Assembly: GCF_004339545.1 (NCBI RefSeq)
Contig: NZ_SMGD01000015.1
Span: 220,379-284,378, forward strand
DNA from: Celerinatantimonas diazotrophica
Lineage (GTDB): Bacteria; Pseudomonadota; Gammaproteobacteria; Enterobacterales; Celerinatantimonadaceae
Length of the DNA stretch: 64,000 bases
Reading direction: 5' to 3'
The notes below the pieces were generated by a model, which was given only the letters and a program-made list of their open reading frames with translations, ran no database searches and was not told where the DNA came from. Position numbers and translations under genes: made by a program. Shown in pieces: positions 27,243 through 35,940 of the stretch. Every line of letters starts with the position of its first letter. The first letter of the stretch is position 1.

Positions 27243-28013
27243 TTATTTAAAATCCCAAGATAGATTAGAAACCAATCGGCAGTGGTCGCAGCGAAAGTCG
27301 AATAGATCGTGTAGCGGCGTTTCTAGATACCACTCGCGCCCACACAATGGGCAGCGCCGTTGGCGTTCTTCATCTAAGCTAGTGCCACCAACTCGGTATA
27401 AATATAAATAAGTTGGCTTATGACTTACATAACTGATTCGTTTGGTTAAATCCTGGCCTCGCTGAAATAGCCGAGTTCCTGGCTCACTCATCTGTGCAAC
27501 ACATTGAGTTTCTAAAATAGAGCCATTCATTTGCAGCTGATCGCAGGCACTCCAATCTTCCTGCCATTTGATAATTTGCCGTTGGTCACCATTGGCAACT
27601 GAGGGGATGCGATATAATGGAATAGGTAAAAAACGTTCCATTGACCGCAGTGGCGAACAGCTATGAATAAAACTGGTATAGAGGATCATGGCTTGTGAAT
27701 CTTCGCCATTTTCACATTCGTCAGAAAAAAGCTCACGACCTAATTCTTTTATTTTGGGACGCAGTAAATTGGCTTCGCTGAGTTTGCTCATGGCATGACT
27801 GACCTGCAACGAATAAAAGTGTGGGTGCAGGGCATCGTGTTCGGGGGTGACAACATGGCAACTAAAAGTGCCATTCTCAAGAGAACAAGGAAATTCGCGC
27901 CCTAAGATTTGGCCGTTATAGCGCAAAGCATCAAGGACATTCATGATGGCTTGCTGAGCACTATCAATTGTGGTGTTTTCAAAACATTCAAAAGTGAGGC
28001 GTTGCTGATACAT
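27243..28013 (-). CDS. Zn-ribbon-containing protein (DUF2310)
   Basis: A 256-residue protein with a C-terminal zinc ribbon: RRCPLCGREW near residue 219 and FRCDHCRLVS near 240 give two CxxC knuckles. The N-terminal two thirds are an unrecognised mixed domain conserved in Vibrio-like genomes. Function is unknown; nucleic-acid binding or protein contact through the ribbon is a guess. It is the last gene of a minus-strand set with the 91-residue protein, DUF3301 and DUF3549 genes. Confidence 0.88.
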   Translation of the reverse strand: MYQQRLTFECFENTTIDSAQQAIMNVLDALRYNGQILGREFPCSLENGTFSCHVVTPEHDALHPHFYSLQVSHAMSKLSEANLLRPKIKELGRELFSDECENGEDSQAMILYTSFIHSCSPLRSMERFLPIPLYRIPSVANGDQRQIIKWQEDWSACDQLQMNGSILETQCVAQMSEPGTRLFQRGQDLTKRISYVSHKPTYLYLYRVGGTSLDEERQRRCPLCGREWYLETPLHDLFDFRCDHCRLVSNLSWDFK

Positions 28014-28021
28014 GGCGGTCT

Positions 28022-28297
28022 CTAATGGTTTGCCTTTTCAAGGGTATGGATACGCTCAATAAGCTCGATCTGAGTCTTTTCTAGCTGCTCAATGCGTTTG
28101 CTTAAACTGTCCAGTGTCGGTACTGAAATGGCTGGATCTTTGGGATCAAGAGGTTTACTTGGTGCCTGTTTAAGTGCATTAATTAACACGGGGAGAGGGT
28201 AAGACTGGCTTAATTTAGCTTTGAGCTGTGCCAGAGTCGGTTTTTTCCCCTGCTTGGCAAATTCATAGAGGAGTTGTTGAATTTCATTTTGTGGCAT
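28022..28297 (-). CDS. Small coiled-coil protein of unknown function
   Basis: A 91-residue protein. Residues 1-45 look like a small helical winged-type fold (TLAQLKAKLSQSYPLPVLINAL), a proline-rich linker follows, and residues 62-90 form a coiled coil (SKRIEQLEKTQIELIERI). It shares one base with the stop of the DUF3301 gene upstream and is followed 8 bases later by the Zn-ribbon gene, so it belongs to the same transcript. I do not recognise the family. Confidence 0.8.
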   Translation of the reverse strand: MPQNEIQQLLYEFAKQGKKPTLAQLKAKLSQSYPLPVLINALKQAPSKPLDPKDPAISVPTLDSLSKRIEQLEKTQIELIERIHTLEKANH

Positions 28298-28656
28298 TAG
28301 GTATCCTCATCTGGGGTTGGTAATTGTGCTCGATCATCACTAATCGGGGGATTGCTCCCGACGTTTAAATCTGGATAAGGCGGCATTATAAACTCATACC
28401 CGGTGCGATTTAACCATAAAAAGCCACTATAACGATGCTGTGGAACATTCGTAAATTCAAATCGGTATTGAAATGTCAGCTGCAGCTTTTTAGCCATCGC
28501 TAAATTAATGCCGGCATAATGGACATCTAAAAGTTGCAGTTCAAGATGCCGACAATGGCGAACAATCAGCAGACGAGCCATCTCTGCTTGCTGGCGATGT
28601 CGCCAAAACAGCCCGCCTAAAACAAATAGGCCAAAAAGCGCAAAAACACTAGCCAT
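28297..28656 (-). CDS. DUF3301 membrane protein
   Basis: A 119-residue protein with one N-terminal membrane helix (about residues 2-18) followed by a basic stretch and a conserved domain of the DUF3301 type (CRHLELQLLDVHYAGI near residue 34, FRFEF/YRFEFT near 65, GYEFIMPPYP near 90). Orientation is probably N-out with a cytoplasmic domain. Function unknown. It overlaps the DUF3549 gene by 8 bases. Confidence 0.87.
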   Translation of the reverse strand: MASVFALFGLFVLGGLFWRHRQQAEMARLLIVRHCRHLELQLLDVHYAGINLAMAKKLQLTFQYRFEFTNVPQHRYSGFLWLNRTGYEFIMPPYPDLNVGSNPPISDDRAQLPTPDEDT

Positions 28657-29683
28657 GAGCTGATTGGATGAGTTGCCCGATAGCCTCGGCTAACGCTTTG
28701 CCTCGCTGTGGGTCGCGTAAACGACTAAGCACTTGATTGCGTAGTTTGGGAATGGCAACCAGATCTGCAAATAGCTGATTAAAAAGCATCTGGTCGCCAA
28801 TTTTGGCTAATTGCTCAAAGAACAATCGATTCAGCTCTTCTTCCTCAAGATCGCTCCATAATCGCCCTGCAATAGCAACAAATAACTGAGGATCGCTGGA
28901 TATTTCTAACTGCTCTTTTAACGCCTTTTGGCGCAGTTTTTTTTGTTGACTAGAGGCCATTGCCCGCAGCAATAAATAGCTTAATTGGGGGCGCTCTTTG
29001 AGCCAGATGCCATGCAGTTCACATAATTTGTGACACAATTTTTGGTCAAGGTTTTGATGCTCTAGCAGTTGGGTAAGGTGAACCCAAATTTCATCGTTTA
29101 AATGCTCGAATGCATGTGCTAATCGTTGGCTATTGTCTTCTCTGTCGAGGCGGGCGACAACATCCGCTAACCCTTGTAGAGCAATAGATGTCCAGTTTTC
29201 CCAACCTAGCTCTCCTGCTAAGTAGGATTGGGCATGTTCGTAATAAACGGATGCCGGGAGGTCTAAGTCGACTTTTAAACGCGCATTAAAGTAGGCTTTT
29301 TTTTCTTCGGAAGGGTTAAAAATACAAGGATTATTCGCTAATACTTTGGCTTGCTCATCCGTTGGTTTCTGGCTTAAATCGTGACCTAAAATAGTGACTA
29401 TTAAATTTAAAAACTGGTCTCTGGCGGCTAGTTTTATAAATCCTTGTTCATCCACTGGAAATTGTAAGAACCAGATGTAAGGCGTTTCAGGTGCCTTGAT
29501 CGACCAGAAACAAAGTGCTAGGCGTGCATGCCCAGCAATGGGGGCCGGATAGGGATGGACGGCTGTTTCCATTGCATAAAAAGCCTGGGTATCGATAGGC
29601 GTAATTCGTCGGCCCATGTCGTAAACTTTAAACTGGCTGCCTGCCAGCGTTAGAATTTCGCTGAGAGTTGAAAGCGCTTTCAT
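28649..29683 (-). CDS. DUF3549 family protein
   Basis: A 344-residue soluble protein of the DUF3549 family. The N-terminal part (SQFKVYDMGRRITPID near residues 16-31) is the best conserved; the C-terminal half is helical repeat-like. It is first in the four-gene minus-strand block DUF3549-DUF3301-coiled coil-Zn ribbon, with overlapping or near-touching junctions throughout. Function unknown; the tight coupling suggests the four products act together. Confidence 0.88.
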   Translation of the reverse strand: MKALSTLSEILTLAGSQFKVYDMGRRITPIDTQAFYAMETAVHPYPAPIAGHARLALCFWSIKAPETPYIWFLQFPVDEQGFIKLAARDQFLNLIVTILGHDLSQKPTDEQAKVLANNPCIFNPSEEKKAYFNARLKVDLDLPASVYYEHAQSYLAGELGWENWTSIALQGLADVVARLDREDNSQRLAHAFEHLNDEIWVHLTQLLEHQNLDQKLCHKLCELHGIWLKERPQLSYLLLRAMASSQQKKLRQKALKEQLEISSDPQLFVAIAGRLWSDLEEEELNRLFFEQLAKIGDQMLFNQLFADLVAIPKLRNQVLSRLRDPQRGKALAEAIGQLIQSAHG

Positions 29684-30500
29684 AACGAAGATAATCGATG
29701 AATTTGAATCATTATAAGCAATCTAGGATTAAAAAAATATTGATGTGCATGATCTGATTTAATTAATCTTACCGAAGTCGCTGCGTTGGCTTTTTCACGG
29801 TGTTGTGGTGCTGTATTTAAGCGTCGTGAATTTATACTTGTTGTTGCTGTGTGATTTGCATTGAATAGGTAACTTGTTAAACTTTGCCTTTCGATTTGGC
29901 GCGAAGGGATTGGCAATGGATATCTGGAACAACCTTGGCTAATTTCTTGCTCTCATACATATTAGTTACGCTAATCTCAGCATTATTGATAAGCGTACAT
30001 ACAATGATGCTGTTTGCTAAGACAGTTTCGATTCAATTGTCGTCTGAAATTCACTTAGTGGTTAAGAATCAGGGAGACGTTGGCATGTTGAAGTGTGGTG
30101 CTCAATATACTTAAACTTTACGGATAATTCTGACACCTCTCCAACGTTTAGTGATGTCAAAGCCATTTCAGGTTTGCCGATAACGTCATCGTGTTAGAAA
30201 ACGCTCTGGTTTTACGGCCTTAGTCAGTTATAAATTATGGCCGAAAATGAACCACCTCTATCCGGATGATGAATAGTCACCTCTAATATCGGCGATGGTG
30301 AGCAAGTCGCAGCGGCAAGAGAGAGATTGCGATCTGGCAAATCAAGAGCAGCAATTTGATTTGATAGACAACCGTTTTTTAAGGGAGATATTCCGTTCTC
30401 ACCGAAGTCGATGGCATGACAAGTGAGAGTGTGATAAGACGCTCGTATCGAAATGATTTGGTAAATGTTTTCGTGGTTATCATCAAACACAGAGGCTTAA
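29684..30500. other. Long intergenic region with decayed coding traces
   Basis: About 816 bases between divergent DUF3549 and yqcC. It holds no intact, supported gene. The plus strand shows broken prepilin-like coding (see the pseudogene entry). A minus-strand frame of 88 codons (30224-30490) begins with GTG, has no ribosome site and abuts the yqcC ribosome site, so I do not call it. The yqcC promoter must lie near the right end. Confidence 0.55.
29884..30487 (+). pseudogene. Possible decayed type IV prepilin-like (minor pilin) gene
   Basis: The first frame (29884-30114) gives a short basic leader, then GTTLANFLLSYILVTLISAL, which aligns with the G/FTLxE hydrophobic start of type IV prepilins, except that Glu5 is Asn. 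It reaches MLKCGAQY and stops. Coding-like sequence continues in the next frame (30108-30194: YLNFTDNSDTSPTFSDVKAI...), stops again, and returns to the first frame at 30277-30423 (...QQFDLIDNRFLREIF). The total span of about 200 codons fits PpdB/PilW-type minor pilins. This reading is inference from a few motifs and needs an alignment. Confidence 0.33.
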
Positions 30501-30821
30501 ATGGCATCTATTCATACTCAGCTTCAACAGTATTTGATTAAGCTAGAGGGGCTGCTTAAAGCAAACGATCTATGGCAGGATTCTCAGCCTAGCATTATAG
30601 CACTATCGAGTACTAAACCATTTGCGCTGGATAAACTGAGTTTAGAACAATGGTTACAGTTCATTTTTATTCCCCGTTTTCAAGTGTTACTTGATGAGCA
30701 GTTACCCCTGCCATCAAAAGTTGCTGTTGCTCCTTATGCACAGGAAGTGTTTAAAGATTATGCTCAGTCTACGGCTGAAATTGAGCAGTTGCTTGAGGAA
30801 ATAGATGAACTATTTAGCTGA
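30501..30821 (+). CDS. yqcC: YqcC family protein (DUF446)
   Basis: A 106-residue soluble helical protein of the YqcC/DUF446 family, with the conserved LEQWLQFIFIPRFQVLLDEQ block near residues 47-66 and FKDYAQSTAEIEQLLEEID near the end. Function is unknown; it is nearly always encoded with truC. It has an AGAGG ribosome site 5-6 bases upstream, and truC begins 17 bases before its stop. Confidence 0.93.
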   Translation: MASIHTQLQQYLIKLEGLLKANDLWQDSQPSIIALSSTKPFALDKLSLEQWLQFIFIPRFQVLLDEQLPLPSKVAVAPYAQEVFKDYAQSTAEIEQLLEEIDELFS

Positions 30822-31557
30822 AGATTTTGAGTACGAAGTTGAGCCGATCCCGGAGCAATTACCTGTTCTTTATGCCGATGAACATTTTATTGCTGTTTAT
30901 AAGCCAGCTGGATTACTTGTTCACCGAAGTCCCATTGATGGTGAGAAAAGTCGTTTTGCTATGCAGATTGTGCGTGATCAGGTTGGCCATTATGTCTATC
31001 CGGTGCATCGCTTAGATAAACCAACTAGCGGCATATTATTGTTGGCTCGTAGTTCGTTTGTGGCTTCATTAATGATGCCGATGTTCGCAACTGGTCAGGT
31101 TAATAAATATTATGAAGCGATTGTGCGTGGATTTATACCAGAGCGACAACTGCTTGATTATGCTCTTAAAAATGAAGATAATCCACAAGTTGAGCCTAAA
31201 GTTGCTATGACCGAATATTGGCCGGAGCGTTTTGTTGAGTTACCAATGGCAACTGGTCGATATCCTACGAGTCGCTATTGCTGGTTAAATATTTCGCCAC
31301 GAACCGGCCGTCGCCATCAGATCCGGCGTCATATGCACCATATTTCTCATCCGATCATTGGTGATACAACCCATGGGGATGGGCGCCATAATCGACTCTT
31401 TCGTTCGCAGGGATGGCCAGGTCTCTGGCTGTTGGCCAAAAAATTGACATTTACCCATCCACTAAGCCAGCACAATATTGTCATAGAGCTGGATTATCCA
31501 AAACGTTGGAAGAAAATCCAACAAGAACTTTTTCAGCGCTATCAAGTAACGATTTAG
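30805..31557 (+). CDS. truC: tRNA pseudouridine(65) synthase TruC
   Basis: A 250-residue RluA-family pseudouridine synthase (E. coli TruC 260 aa) modifying U65 of several tRNAs. The catalytic aspartate is in VHRLDKPTSGILLLAR near residue 70; SPRTGRRHQIRRHMHHISHP near 175 and GWPGLWLLAKKL complete the family motifs. It overlaps yqcC by 17 bases. A long inverted repeat follows the stop. Confidence 0.96.
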   Translation: MNYLAEDFEYEVEPIPEQLPVLYADEHFIAVYKPAGLLVHRSPIDGEKSRFAMQIVRDQVGHYVYPVHRLDKPTSGILLLARSSFVASLMMPMFATGQVNKYYEAIVRGFIPERQLLDYALKNEDNPQVEPKVAMTEYWPERFVELPMATGRYPTSRYCWLNISPRTGRRHQIRRHMHHISHPIIGDTTHGDGRHNRLFRSQGWPGLWLLAKKLTFTHPLSQHNIVIELDYPKRWKKIQQELFQRYQVTI

Positions 31558-31568
31558 TAGTGTTATGA

Positions 31569-31600
31569 ATATAGGTGTTCAGCCGCCTGAACACCTATAT
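31569..31600. terminator. Perfect 14-bp inverted repeat between convergent truC and yaeH
   Basis: ATATAGGTGTTCAG / CTGAACACCTATAT with a CCGC loop. It is placed as a shared terminator of two convergent genes, but neither strand shows a T tract after it. Confidence 0.65.
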
Positions 31601-31607
31601 GATTTGC

Positions 31608-31985
31608 TTAGAGCTTGTTCAGCGCCTGCTCAATTTCTGCAATTTTGCTGGTTACAACTTTCTCTAAATGGCGCAACTCGTTTAAGATCTTCTCTTTACT
31701 GACCTGGTCGTCCTGCTCTTGTTGGGCCAACTGATCGAGTTCCTGAACGATATATCTGAGTTCGGGGCTAATTTCCGAGACTTCACGGTATTCGCTGGTT
31801 CCACCATTGATTAAAACCATTTTATGCTGGCGAGGGAATTTAAATTTCACACTTTTGGCAAATAGATCGCCTTTGTCTTTTTGATAGTAAATTTTGAGGA
31901 TATCCGCAGCAGCTTCCTGACGCAGAGCATATCGTTCAATTTTTTCAGGATGGATGACTCCGATCGATTTTAAATTTTCGTACAT
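31608..31985 (-). CDS. yaeH: UPF0325 family protein YaeH
   Basis: A 125-residue small cytoplasmic protein matching E. coli YaeH (MYxNLKSxGI..., LRQEAAADILKIYYQKDKGD, SVKFKFPRQ, then a helical C-terminus). Function unknown. The ATG at 31985 is chosen because GGAG lies 6 bases upstream and the MYENLKS start is conserved; a GTG four codons earlier is unlikely. In E. coli yaeH also lies next to dapD-glnD-map. Confidence 0.94.
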   Translation of the reverse strand: MYENLKSIGVIHPEKIERYALRQEAAADILKIYYQKDKGDLFAKSVKFKFPRQHKMVLINGGTSEYREVSEISPELRYIVQELDQLAQQEQDDQVSKEKILNELRHLEKVVTSKIAEIEQALNKL

Positions 31986-32166
31986 CTTAGACTCCACAAT
32001 TTTACTTTAACAAATAGCAGCGATGGATGAACCCTATCGGTTCAAAAGCATTTTTGGTCGAGTGTTTATAATAGTGTAATTCAAAAAAAATATCGGTTTA
32101 TGTCCAAATATTTATGAAAAATAGCGTGGTAGAACACAATTGCTTTTACAAAATTTGGTCGATAAT

Positions 32167-32196
32167 AAAAAAGCAGGCATAAATGCCTGCTTTTTT
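32167..32196. terminator. Bidirectional terminator downstream of dapD
   Basis: AAAAAAGCAGGCAT-AA-ATGCCTGCTTTTTT: an 8-bp GC-rich stem flanked by six A and six T residues, so it can terminate on both strands. On the minus strand it ends the map-glnD-dapD transcript. Confidence 0.92.
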
Positions 32197-32220
32197 GAAC
32201 TCGCGTCATCTAATGAACGA

Positions 32221-33258
32221 TTAATTATGGGTATGTAATTCACTATTTAGGCTGATAGCACTTTTGTTGGTCAGGCATTCAATCATTCCGCTTTGACTGT
32301 TGCGGCGGAACAGCAAATCTGACTTGCCTGCTAATTCTCGAGCTTTAGCACTGCCTGCTGCTTGTTTATTCTCATCAATCAATGTGACTTTTGTTCCCGC
32401 CGTAATGTAAAGGCCTGATTCAATCGTACACCGATCGCCTAAAGGAATTCCCGTCCCTGCATTGGCACCAATCAGGCAGTTTTCTCCGATAGAGATCACT
32501 TGCTTACCGCCACCACTTAAGGTTCCCATGGTTGAACAACCGCCCCCTAGGTCTGAATTATTACCCACGGTGACCCCAGAAGAGATTCGCCCTTCGACCA
32601 TGCTGACACCAAGAGTCCCAGCGTTAAAGTTACAGAATCCTTCGTGCATGACTGTTGTTCCTTCGCCCAGATATGCCCCCAAACGGACGCGAGAAGTGGC
32701 GGCAATCCGAACTCCTTTAGGCACGACATAATCGGTCATTTTAGGGAACTTATCGATAGAACGGATATTGAGGGTTTCGCCTGCTAAACGAGCTTTAAGC
32801 TGGTAAGCTGCAACTTCAGCTGGATCGATAGGGCCTTGATTAGTCCAGGCAATATTCGGTAAAACAGCAAAAATACCGGTTAAATCGAGTCCGTGAGGTT
32901 TAACTAAACGATGAGACAGCAGATGAAGTTTTAGATAGCCCTCTGGCGTATTTTGTGGGGCAGAATCAGTTGCCAGCACAGTCAGAACAGGGCTTTTGTT
33001 TTGAGCACTTCGAGTGGCAAATTGTTCGGCGAATTCAGCCCATTCACGGTTTGGGGCGTTTTTAGCAATCGCCTTTAATGTGTCGTTATTGAGCTCAATA
33101 ACTTGATTGTCGCCAGTATAACCTACCGCATCTAAAACAGGCTGTATGGTTTGTGTGTCTATATGCACCAATGGTGCTGGATAAAATACTTCTAACCATT
33201 GGTTTTGGCTATTTTTACTACCGATTCCAAGGCCAAGGCTAAAAAGGGTCTTGCTCAT
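32221..33258 (-). CDS. dapD: Tetrahydrodipicolinate N-succinyltransferase, long form
   Basis: A 345-residue enzyme of lysine/diaminopimelate synthesis that succinylates tetrahydrodipicolinate. It is the long Pseudomonas/Vibrio-type DapD (about 340 residues), not the 274-residue E. coli type: the N-terminus MSKTLFSLGLGIGSKNSQ and the left-handed beta-helix region (VRIAATSRVRLGAYLGEGTT, SSGVTVGNNSDLGGG, LIGANAGTGIPLGDRCTIE) are typical. The ATG at 33258 has GGAG 7 bases upstream; a longer frame to 33321 would overlap glnD. It follows glnD by 19 bases. Confidence 0.95.
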   Translation of the reverse strand: MSKTLFSLGLGIGSKNSQNQWLEVFYPAPLVHIDTQTIQPVLDAVGYTGDNQVIELNNDTLKAIAKNAPNREWAEFAEQFATRSAQNKSPVLTVLATDSAPQNTPEGYLKLHLLSHRLVKPHGLDLTGIFAVLPNIAWTNQGPIDPAEVAAYQLKARLAGETLNIRSIDKFPKMTDYVVPKGVRIAATSRVRLGAYLGEGTTVMHEGFCNFNAGTLGVSMVEGRISSGVTVGNNSDLGGGCSTMGTLSGGGKQVISIGENCLIGANAGTGIPLGDRCTIESGLYITAGTKVTLIDENKQAAGSAKARELAGKSDLLFRRNSQSGMIECLTNKSAISLNSELHTHN

Positions 33259-33277
33259 CAAAATCTCCAGAGTTTGG

Positions 33278-35905
33278 TTAACGTGTTTGCGAACGGACTT
33301 CTTGATCCAAACGTTGCTCAAGCAACGCTTTTAATTGTTGCTGTTCTTGTTGATTTAAGCGAGTGCGATCTTCTTTCGAGATAATGAAAAGATCTTCGGC
33401 GCGCTCACCAATAGTGGTAATTTTTGAGCCCTGAATGGAGTAATTTAGCGTTTGTAGAACGGCGCCAACGCTGGCTAACAGGCCTGGCCTATCTAGGGTC
33501 ATTAACTCCATGAGGGTTCGGTTCCCCCGGGTTGGTAAAAACTCAACATGAGTTGATACCGAGAATTGCTTGATCTGACGTGAAAGAGGCCGAGGTTCGA
33601 GTGTTGCGGGTCGGCCAAAGTGAAGCATCGTAATCAGGCTTTCTTTTATCAGATGCTGACGCTCTGGTGTAATTGGAGTGCCATCGGGTTCTAATACAAT
33701 GAATGTATCTAGTACATAACCATCACGGCTGGACATGATTTGAGCATCGTGAATATTGAGATTTTTCTGTTCCATCTCGTTAGCAACAGATGCAAATAGA
33801 TGAGGAATATCACGATTATAGAGAAATATTTCTGTACCACCATGACTGGAACGTCGACTAACTAAGACGAGTGGTTGATCATTGCTGTGTCCCCATAGAT
33901 GCTCGCTATGCCAAGCAATTTGTTCAGGCGTATGACGAAGGAAATAATCGACTCTGAAACGGCGCCAAATGGAGTCAATCTGCTGTTTCGAAAAGCCTCT
34001 CTCAAGCAATAAAGCCATAGCGTTACGCTGTTTATCACGGACCAGTCCTCGCAGATCGACTGGGTTTTCTAAACCGCGTCGCAGTGCTTTAAGTGTTGCC
34101 TGATAGAGCTCACGCATCAGCGCGCCTTTCCAACTGTTCCACACATCATCATTAGTGGCGCAAATATCGGCAACTGTTAGACAAAATAGCATATCAAGAT
34201 GGCGTTTATCACGGACCAGCTGGGCGAATTCACTGATCACATCCGGATCGTATATATCGCGGCGCTGTGCGGTGACAGACATCACCAGATGATTTTTCAC
34301 CAGCCAGCTAACGGTACGGGAGGACGATTTACTAAATCCATGATGAAGACAAAACTCCTCTGCTTCAATTGCCCCAAGTTCACTATGATCGCCATGACGT
34401 CCCTTAGCAATATCATGAAATAATGCGGCTAATATTAGCAGGTCAGGTCGTTCTAAACGGCTGTATATTTCGCTGGCTAACGGAAAAGACTGATGAAACT
34501 CCTGCCTTGGATAATCATGAATATGTTTAATTAAGCGGTGAGTATGTTCATCGACGGGATAAGCATGGAATAAATCGAACTGCATTTGCCCAACAATCCG
34601 ATTCCAAGCAGGAAAATAAGCCGCTAACACACCATAGCGATGCATGAGCGTAATTGCTAATCCACTGATATGCGGATGCTTAATGAGTTTTCGGAATTTT
34701 TTCCGACATAATTCATGATCTTCTAAATAACCAGCTTGCTGACGAAGTGCCTCGCGCAATTGGCGAAGAGTCGAAGAGTAAATGCCATTGATCTGTTCAT
34801 GCTCAGCAATGAGCAAGAACATATCGAGGATTTGTTCAGGCTGATTAGTAAAGAGATGATTATCGCAGCTATCGATTAAAGTGCCACGTAAAATGAAGTT
34901 GCAGTTAAGTTGACGAACATCGATCGCTGTATTTCCCAAGATTGCTTCATTGAATAATTGCAGCAGCATTTCATTGAGTTCACTCACTCGGCGCACGGTT
35001 TGGAAAAACTGCTTCATAAGCTGTTCAACCGGTTCGTTTCGTTTGCCTTCATAACCCATGGCTTTAGCGACGGAGAGTTGGCGATCAAAGAGTAAACGGT
35101 TATCTGCTTTGTTTAATTGCAGATGCAAGGCAAAGCGAACCCGCCAGAGAAAATCGCGGCAATCTTCAAGTTCCTGATACTCATATTCGGTTAAAAAACC
35201 ATGCTCAGCTAGTGCTTTAAGTTCACTTGAGCCAAAGTGTTTGCCTGCCACCCAAGCTATGGTTTGGATATCGCGTAGTCCACCAGGGTTGGCTTTTAAA
35301 TCAGGTTCAAGTGAATAAGCTGAATCTTTGTAATGGCTGTGGCGATTGTGCTGTTCGGCCTGTTTGGCTCTAAAAAAGTCGGCAATAGGCCAAAATAATT
35401 CACTATTAACCTGCTCACTTAATTGCTCGTAAAGTGGTTCATTGCCCGTAATCAGCCGTGACTCGATTAGGTTAGTGGCAATGGTGATGTCTTGTTTACC
35501 TAATTTAAGACATTCACTTAAAGTGCGCACACTTTGACCAACATCGAGTTTGATATCCCAAAGAAAGGTAATAAAGTCCGATAATTGTTGTTGTGTGTGT
35601 GCATCCAATGTGGTGGGAATTAATATCAGAATATCGATGTCCGATTTTGGGTGAAGTTCCCCCCGGCCATACCCCCCAACTGCGATCAGGCTGAGATCGC
35701 TGCGACTATTGAGCTCAAAGTGCTGCCAGATTTGAGAGAGTAAATTATCAAGCTGTGCTGCTCGGGCTTTAACCAGTTCAGTCACTGGAAAGTCGTTGTT
35801 AAACCCATCTTGCAACCATGCCAACTGTTTGCAGAGGTAATGTTTACAGTTGGGAATGGTGATTTCACTCAGCTGCATATTGAGTAATTCATCGCCAGCA
35901 TTCAT
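33278..35905 (-). CDS. glnD: Bifunctional PII uridylyltransferase / uridylyl-removing enzyme
   Basis: An 875-residue nitrogen sensor that uridylylates PII proteins at low glutamine and deuridylylates them at high glutamine (E. coli 890 aa). Domains: nucleotidyltransferase (AVGGYGRGELHPKSDIDILI near residue 72), a connecting helical region, HD phosphohydrolase (LILAALFHDIAKGRHGDHSE near 490) and two C-terminal ACT glutamine-binding domains (about 690-760 and 800-870). It lies between map and dapD on one strand, in the same gene order as many gammaproteobacteria. Confidence 0.97.
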   Translation of the reverse strand: MNAGDELLNMQLSEITIPNCKHYLCKQLAWLQDGFNNDFPVTELVKARAAQLDNLLSQIWQHFELNSRSDLSLIAVGGYGRGELHPKSDIDILILIPTTLDAHTQQQLSDFITFLWDIKLDVGQSVRTLSECLKLGKQDITIATNLIESRLITGNEPLYEQLSEQVNSELFWPIADFFRAKQAEQHNRHSHYKDSAYSLEPDLKANPGGLRDIQTIAWVAGKHFGSSELKALAEHGFLTEYEYQELEDCRDFLWRVRFALHLQLNKADNRLLFDRQLSVAKAMGYEGKRNEPVEQLMKQFFQTVRRVSELNEMLLQLFNEAILGNTAIDVRQLNCNFILRGTLIDSCDNHLFTNQPEQILDMFLLIAEHEQINGIYSSTLRQLREALRQQAGYLEDHELCRKKFRKLIKHPHISGLAITLMHRYGVLAAYFPAWNRIVGQMQFDLFHAYPVDEHTHRLIKHIHDYPRQEFHQSFPLASEIYSRLERPDLLILAALFHDIAKGRHGDHSELGAIEAEEFCLHHGFSKSSSRTVSWLVKNHLVMSVTAQRRDIYDPDVISEFAQLVRDKRHLDMLFCLTVADICATNDDVWNSWKGALMRELYQATLKALRRGLENPVDLRGLVRDKQRNAMALLLERGFSKQQIDSIWRRFRVDYFLRHTPEQIAWHSEHLWGHSNDQPLVLVSRRSSHGGTEIFLYNRDIPHLFASVANEMEQKNLNIHDAQIMSSRDGYVLDTFIVLEPDGTPITPERQHLIKESLITMLHFGRPATLEPRPLSRQIKQFSVSTHVEFLPTRGNRTLMELMTLDRPGLLASVGAVLQTLNYSIQGSKITTIGERAEDLFIISKEDRTRLNQQEQQQLKALLEQRLDQEVRSQTR

Positions 35906-35940
35906 AACCGCTTTATCCTTATACTTAACATCCGCCGTGA

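Noticed and set aside
29680..29916. 78-codon minus-strand open frame upstream of the DUF3549 gene
   Set aside because: Its end overlaps the DUF3549 start, its composition is not protein-like and no ribosome site is present.
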